Shown piece after piece: positions 58,905 to 64,000 of a DNA stretch of 64,000 nucleotides. The stretch comes from Tetmemena sp. SeJ-2015. Taxonomy: Eukaryota > Ciliophora > Spirotrichea > Sporadotrichida > Oxytrichidae. Every line of letters starts with the position of its first letter. The first letter of the stretch is position 1. The translations under genes were made by a program, and so were the position numbers. A model generated the notes under the pieces. The model did not search any database and had not been told where the DNA came from. It was given only the letters and a program-made list of their open reading frames with translations. The DNA is taken from the NCBI GenBank assembly GCA_027382625.1, contig JAJKFJ010021974.1, positions 62,001 to 126,000 on the forward strand, read 5' to 3'.

Positions 58905-59760
58905 AGTTTATAGCGAAGTTTGTTGGGTTTAATTTATTTAATTCTAAGTATAATTAGGGCTTAAATATCACACTATTCTCAAAATTAAGATTGTAATTTA
59001 TTCCCTTGTTTTTAGAAACTTATTTATCTTATTTATGAAAAGTGAATAGAGATATTAAAGCTTTAATTATGTCGTAATTTTGAAAAAAAATTAAATTATA
59101 TTCTCTTTAAAATCTTAATTATTTTACTATATTAGCGTTAGAACTTCTTATTAATTAATTAAGATTTGACCAAAAGTATTATAAAAGAGAATTTAATTAA
59201 TTCTAGAATGTTAATATTGTAAAATATAAATTTTATTAAGCAAGAGATAGTAGTAAATGGCTTCTATTTAACTTTTACCTTAATTTTATAAATTTTTATA
59301 TATCTATGCTGTATAATGCTACCATTAGCAGAGAGAGTGTTTTGTCCCATCATTTATTTTATCTTGGATATAAAGTTACCAAACTCTTATATACGCTTTT
59401 TTTTTATTAATGATGCTTTTTAACTTTTCACTATTGGGAATTATTTAGCTTGTTATTTTGTTTTTAAAACATTATAAAAATATAATTTTTACTTATAATC
59501 ATCATTTTCAAAATCAGATGTAATAAAATGTCATTTATTTAATGATAATTAACTTTTATTTTTATTAAATTATAGTCTATATTGCTTCAGTTAAATGATA
59601 ATTAATGCTTCTTTAATCAAATTTACAGGGATTCAATGCCTTAATTGTCTTTTTCTATATTGATATGATCCTCTAACCTTTCATAAAACTAATGATTTTA
59701 AATTAAGCAAGACAAAAATTATAAAATCCATCAAAATTAACATCATAAAATTTGACTTCT
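58905..59760. other. AT-rich intergenic stretch between reductase copies 2 and 3
   Basis: No coding block or recognisable element; very high A+T with homopolymer runs. Confidence 0.6.
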
Positions 59761-59766
59761 TCTCTA

Positions 59767-60920
59767 TCATCTCTTTCTTTTATCCTCAACAAGTCCTTTT
59801 TCAATAAGTGAGTAACCCATTTCTATTACAGATTGCTTGAGGTCTCTATCGTACTTCAGCCCCAGAACTTCAATGCTTTTATTGTTGCTTGCATCCAATT
59901 GCTTTCCAATCAGACCCATTATTGATTTTACTTAGGGGTCAAACCAACTTGCTATCTTTAGAGGACACCTACCTATTGCCCTAGTCTGTACCCTGTATCC
60001 TAAAGGATTCAATTCAGCTTCTAATATCTTTGCAAGATCTTGAAGGTTCATTGACTCCTGGGACACAATAAATCGCTCTCCTGCAATCCCTTCTTTCACA
60101 AAAGCTAGAAAATGGGCTTCAGCAACATCCCTCACATCCACTGTTGGCATCCCCAATAAAGGAATTCCTGGAATCTTTCTCATTATAATCTTTGAAACTC
60201 CCTCATTACAAAAATAATCAGCTGAACTGTTTCTTTCACTTATGAGAGTAGGCCCAATCACAAATACAGGATGAACTGTAATTATTTCTAATCCATGACC
60301 CGCAGGAGTAGGAATAGTTTACCCTCCTGCTTTCTTGATTGCATCTCTTATTACTTGTTCTTGGACAATTTTGCTTTTTCCATATGCGTCATTTCCTTCA
60401 ATGGGAGCGACATCCCTTTCATCATAAATGGGATGGCCGTCTTCGTTTCTTTTCCAATTGTTTCCAAGAATAGTTACCAAGCTAGATGTCACTATTAGTT
60501 TTTTAACTGAGTTTTAAACTGCAGCCTGTATGAATTTAATTAATTTTGTATGATAGAAGTGGTTCCATTCCTAGTCAAGTCACACATTTATTGTTCATTT
60601 AAGTTATCAGTTCCTGGGAGAGGACTTGCAACATGAATTATGTAGGAAACTCCCTTTAGAATAAATATTATGGCTTCAAAAAGCTGTTCTTGATTGCTAA
60701 GATCCGCCTCAACAAATTAGATTTGTTCAAATTGTTCCTCCCCAAAAGCATTTTTCAAGGGTTCAAGTTTCTTTTTATTAGCTAGAGATCTGACGCTGGC
60801 CCTGATTTAAAATGGGAGGTTATTGGTTTTGATTTGATCTAGGAATACTTTGCCGACCCATGATCCTATGTATCCGGTTATCCCACTGATCAAAATTAAT
60901 TCTTTTTGAGAACTCTCCAT
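59767..60920 (-). CDS. DFR-like NAD(P)-dependent reductase, copy 3
   Basis: This is the cleanest copy. ATG at 60918-60920 gives MESSQKELILISGITGYIGS. Further blocks: WVGKVFLDQIKTNNLPFQIR, FEQIQFVEADLSNQEQLFEA, GVSYIIHVASPLPGTDNLNE, VKKLIVTSSLVTILGNNWKR, GHPIYDERDVAPIEGNDAYG, catalytic YGKSK, LEIITVHPVFVIGPTLISER, PLLGMPTVDVRDVAEAHFLA, GERFIVSQESMNLQDLAKIL, ASWFDPQVKSIMGLIGKQLD, SVIEMGYSLIEKGLVEDKRK ending at TGA 59767-59769. Only one interruption is evident (about 60515-60600). The Rossmann GITGYIG and Y-x-x-x-K are intact, so it should be an active extended short-chain reductase of about 340 residues in the cytosol. Confidence 0.85.
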
Positions 60921-60924
60921 TTTT

Positions 60925-61520
60925 AAAATTTGTGCAATATCTTTCTATCTAATACAAGCTAATTTATATTCTCAATTTTTGGAATTCTAAGCAATCGAAT
61001 TTTATTTGATATATGATAGACTGTCGAAATAATGTAATATTTTCTTAATATAATTTTGCAATATGTCAGAATATCTGCCACCTTTATAATTATAATAGAA
61101 ATTTTAAGAATAAAAATTTATAATTATGATTTAACTAAAAATTACTTTTACAATATAATTCTTACAACAAAATTATGGGCAAATTTATAGATTGGAAATT
61201 AAAGGAAATTATAATTGAAATTTTAATAAAAACCTTATAATTTAAATATGTCATTTTTTAGAGTATTTTTTAAAAATATCTTCCATAATCTAATTTTTAA
61301 CTTTGTATTAAATTAATGTTTGATTTTTTTTAAGGTAAATAAATATATATTATATTTAATTTTCTATGAGAATTAAAATTCACATTAATTATCATATAAC
61401 TTAAAAATAAACATCAGTGATAAATCTTAAAAGCAAATAACTTATTTTTAATTTAAGCATAATAATACAGAGCAACTAATAAAATCCCATAATATTATTA
61501 AAAAATATAGATAAGTTGTG
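60925..61520. other. AT-rich intergenic stretch
   Basis: Almost pure A+T with homopolymer runs; nothing recognisable. Confidence 0.6.
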
Positions 61521-61522
61521 TA

Positions 61523-61900
61523 TCATTTTAATTTTTTTTAAAAATTTAAAAATCTCAGTTAGTCTAAAGTAACCCTTCTGAATGCTTCTAAAAATGAGTC
61601 CATAGCTAATGAAGAAGAGTATTTATTTGAAGAGCTGTGGACTTTAGTAGAGATATCGTGTAAAAGGATTTTTATAAATGAAGAAAGACAAAGTTAATAT
61701 TTGAAGGGAATAAATCTAAGTAATAAGATGTAAGGGAATTCTTTAGGAAAATCATTTTGGGTCTCTTAAAAATATTTTTTGAGGCTACAAGCTGGGCAAT
61801 ATTCTCTTTCATGTTACTTGAAGGTTTCCCCAATATTGCGGATTCTCTCATTGAAGTTGGTAGGATAGAATAAATTTTCTTTTCTTGAGAATTTCGCCAT
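61523..61900 (-). CDS. Small protein with a CPxC motif, unknown
   Basis: ATG at 61898-61900 gives MAKFSRKENLFYPTNFNERI, then RNIGETFKQHEREYCPACSL and KKYFQETQNDFPKEF. A second coding-like part ends SSSLAMDSFLEAFRRVTLDQ near 61560, before TGA at 61523-61525. The stretch between (about 61640-61730) is hydrophobic and AT-rich and may be a frame-neutral IES. The C-P-A-C pair could bind metal or be redox-active; no family recognised. It lies inside the reductase array but is unrelated to it. A further short frame at about 61980-62030 (MMSKSVVTTTPFNM) could be an upstream MDS. Confidence 0.5.
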
Positions 61901-62245
61901 TGTCAAGTTGAAGGGCTTTTATCAAGCAATTTTTATTAAAGATTAAAGAAAATCAGAGGTCAATGGTATGGGTAGTCATACTAAATTTTTTCCCATATTA
62001 AAGGGAGTCGTTGTCACTACTGATTTTGACATCATGGCTTTAGAATTGTGGGCAGGTCAAGGATACTCTAATTGCGCATGTGATATTGTTTATCCCTACG
62101 AGATTACTTCATTAATTCTTCTTTAAATCCTTTTTTCTTTAATAAAGTATTATTAATTATACTTATCCTCAGTTTGTAATCGTATAATAGGGGTTTGAAT
62201 GCGAGTTAAAAACACGATTTATTAAGTTTGAATGTTATTTAGATG

Positions 62246-64000
62246 ATCATACCTTCTGTTTAAAGTTTTTAGTTTTATCAGGGACAACTCCTTTTTGAAT
62301 GAAGGAGTACCCCATTTCAATAATACACTGTTTTAGGTCTCTGTTGTATCTCATACCCAACAGTTATTAGCTCTTAGTATTGTCGCAGTTGTATTAGGCG
62401 CCAACGTAATTAACTAACTTACTGACATCATCATTGAAGCAGCCTACCATAACAATCAATAAATTACTTAAAGTCATCTTCATCAGACATAAAGCAGAAG
62501 GTCTCGTTTTGATTCTATAGCCATACTTTCTGAACTCACCATCCATCACTTAAGATATATTTGGAAAAGTCATGTTTCCTTAAACAATTAGTATCCTCTC
62601 TCCATTAAGACCCTGCTTCTTGAAAGCCAGGAAATGCGCTTCGGCCACATCCCTAACATCCACCAAAGTCAAATTTAGGTTGAACAGAGCTGGCAGCTTT
62701 CCAGTCATGATAGGGCTGAAAGTCGCTACTTAATTTAATTATTATAAAAGCTACCGAGCTAGTTGCATCATTAATCATAGTAGGTCCAATGATGAGAGCT
62801 GGATTGAGGGTAACTATTTCTAGCTGATAGCCTCCTGGTCTAGCTGACTACTCTTGCTTCCTAAGGAACTCTCTGCAAACTTCCTCTTGAGCTAGCTTGC
62901 TCTTCGTGTATGCATCACTCGCATTGTAAGGAGCTATGTCTTTCTCGTTGTAAGATTGAAATTGGCTCTAGGGACCTTTCCAATCAAAACTTAATTAGAG
63001 ATATTAAGGAATTCAAAGTGTAATTTAAATACAAAACTCATTAAAATTCAAGATTGGTTTAAATAATTAATGAGAAAATGTAATAGTATGAATATGGAAA
63101 GTAAATTCCCCAGAATTTAATTCCAAGTTTAAAAACTTCCATTTATAGTTTTCATAATAAATTTACAATCAACAATATACTCCTATCATTAGCAGAAAAT
63201 TATTTATTGAAATAAATTGGTTCTTGGGATCTCAAAAAATAAAACTAAAAGAGACTAAAATAATAATGATCATGCTTAACATGAAATTACCTAATATCTT
63301 TGGTTTCTTCTTACAAACTTTGTTTCAGGTTTAAATGAGGGCCTATGACTGTGAGTACTGAAGATGTCACTACAATTTTCTTGACTCTCTGTGAAACAGC
63401 AGCATCAATGATTGATCTCATTTTAAATAACTGTGAATATATTTTATCATTCCGTTTGTTGTGGATTCGACCATCACTCTTTCTGTAATTTTTTAATTTC
63501 CAACCACTGGGCTTGCAACATGGATTATTTAAGATACTCCTCTTATCGCATTTTTAAAGGGATATATATTCTATCCCTAATTTATAAATTAAATAGTTAA
63601 TTCCTCTATAAGTTACAAACATTTCTTACTGAGAATTAAGAATATTTTTAACAAGAAAAAGAACCTTTTTCTTATTAAACATTAATTTACTTTTCAAAAA
63701 TTAATTTTCATTCTGAATGAATATCACAAATAGAATATAAGATTATAGAGGAAGAATAGAATCTGCCATTTGTAAAAATATATGTTATAATTTTCGAGGG
63801 ATTTTTGGTTGTTCAAATCAGCTTCCACAAATTCGATCTAATCAAAGAGCCTTTGTCCATACTCCTCCCTTAACGGCTGTAGTTTAGCTTTATTGGCGAT
63901 AGATCTGACACTCGCTCTTATTTTGTAAGTTCCATCGGAGAGGAGGTTCTCAACGAATAAATAAATAAATACTTTGCCCACATAAGAGCCAAGATAGCCG
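62246..64000 (-). CDS. DFR-like NAD(P)-dependent reductase, copy 4, N-terminus beyond the window
   Basis: The window edge cuts the Rossmann motif: the first residues seen are GYLGSYVGKVF, then VENLLSDGTYKIRASVRSIA, LFDQIEFVEADLNNQKSLEN, VMVESTTNGMIK-like text, AAVSQRVKKIVVTSSVLTVI, and, across a 328-bp IES, SFDWKGPQSQFQSYNEKDIA. The catalytic YTKSK is in SDAYTKSKLAQEEVCREFLR, then LEIVTLNPALIIGPTMINDA, TLVDVRDVAEAHFLAFKKQG, and CIIEMGYSFIQKGVVPDKTK, ending KNFKQKV at TGA 62246-62248. It is nearest to copy 2, sharing IES positions, and probably arose from it by tandem duplication. Confidence 0.8.
62993..63320 (-). other. IES (328 bp) in reductase copy 4, pointer AAGTTT
   Basis: AAACTT (plus strand) at 62987-62992 and 63315-63320. 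Removal joins VIGPHLNLKQS to FDWKGPQSQF in frame. It sits at the same protein position as the longer eliminated stretch of copy 2. Confidence 0.8.

Noticed and set aside
1..64000. TBE-type or other autonomous transposons with transposase
   Set aside because: No frame resembling a transposase, zinc-finger/kinase or 22-kDa TBE frame was seen, and no C4A4 ends.
1..64000. tRNA or rRNA genes
   Set aside because: No cloverleaf B-box-like GGTTCGAATCC context or rRNA core sequence was recognised; a covariance-model scan was not possible.

Overview
The window looks like germline (micronuclear) DNA of a hypotrich/spirotrich ciliate of the Oxytricha, Stylonychia or Tetmemena kind. TAA and TAG read as glutamine throughout and TGA is the only stop. 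Genes are broken by short AT-rich segments that lack GT-AG ends and lie between direct repeats of 3-12 bp. Removing a segment together with one repeat copy restores the frame and the family consensus. These are internal eliminated sequences (IESs) with pointers, separating macronuclear-destined segments (MDSs). True GT-AG introns of about 41-100 bp (one of 302 bp) are also present. Genus and nuclear origin are inferred from this gene anatomy; no telomeric repeat is in the window.

Layout: 1-849 (-) the N-terminal half of a Na+/H+ exchanger; 850-3350 intergenic with a 702-bp inverted-repeat element; about 3.36-10.3 kb (+) a large PAS/multi-membrane-segment protein; 10.5-11.5 kb (-) a lipid-anchored-type protein; 11.9-12.8 kb (+) a Rab GTPase; 13.0-14.6 kb (-) a PG-rich (STPGR) protein; 15.3-19.3 kb (-) a cysteine-rich ELAPOR-like membrane protein; 19.6-24.7 kb (+) an acidic coiled-coil IQ-type protein; 25.1-33.0 kb (+) two low-complexity proteins; 32.9-33.6 kb (-) a dynactin p24-like subunit; 33.7-34.3 kb (-) LRR-like fragments; 34.3-38.7 kb a bZIP gene whose 3' part lies inverted upstream of its 5' part; 38.7-40.1 kb (-) a coiled-coil protein; 40.1-40.8 kb (+) a frameshifted cyclophilin; 40.9-41.3 kb (-) an MDH1B-N-like protein; 41.4-44.8 kb (+) a coiled-coil protein; 45.9-51.2 kb (-) three RGG-box proteins with an alpha/beta hydrolase between them and a second copy of the inverted-repeat element; 51.4-53.3 kb (-) CTU2/NCS2; 53.4-54.5 kb (-) NECAP; 54.6-64.0 kb (-) a tandem array of four DFR-like NAD(P) reductases with one small unknown gene inside it.

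Most genes are unrelated housekeeping, ciliary or trafficking genes, as expected if each ends on its own macronuclear chromosome. The reductase array and the RGG cluster are the only groups of related genes. The strongest unusual signals are the inverted scrambled bZIP gene joined by a 12-bp pointer, the TIR element family, the 20-bp palindrome with a CRE core in an eliminated segment of the bZIP gene, candidate IESs of 11 bp, and the cyclophilin with three one-base shifts.
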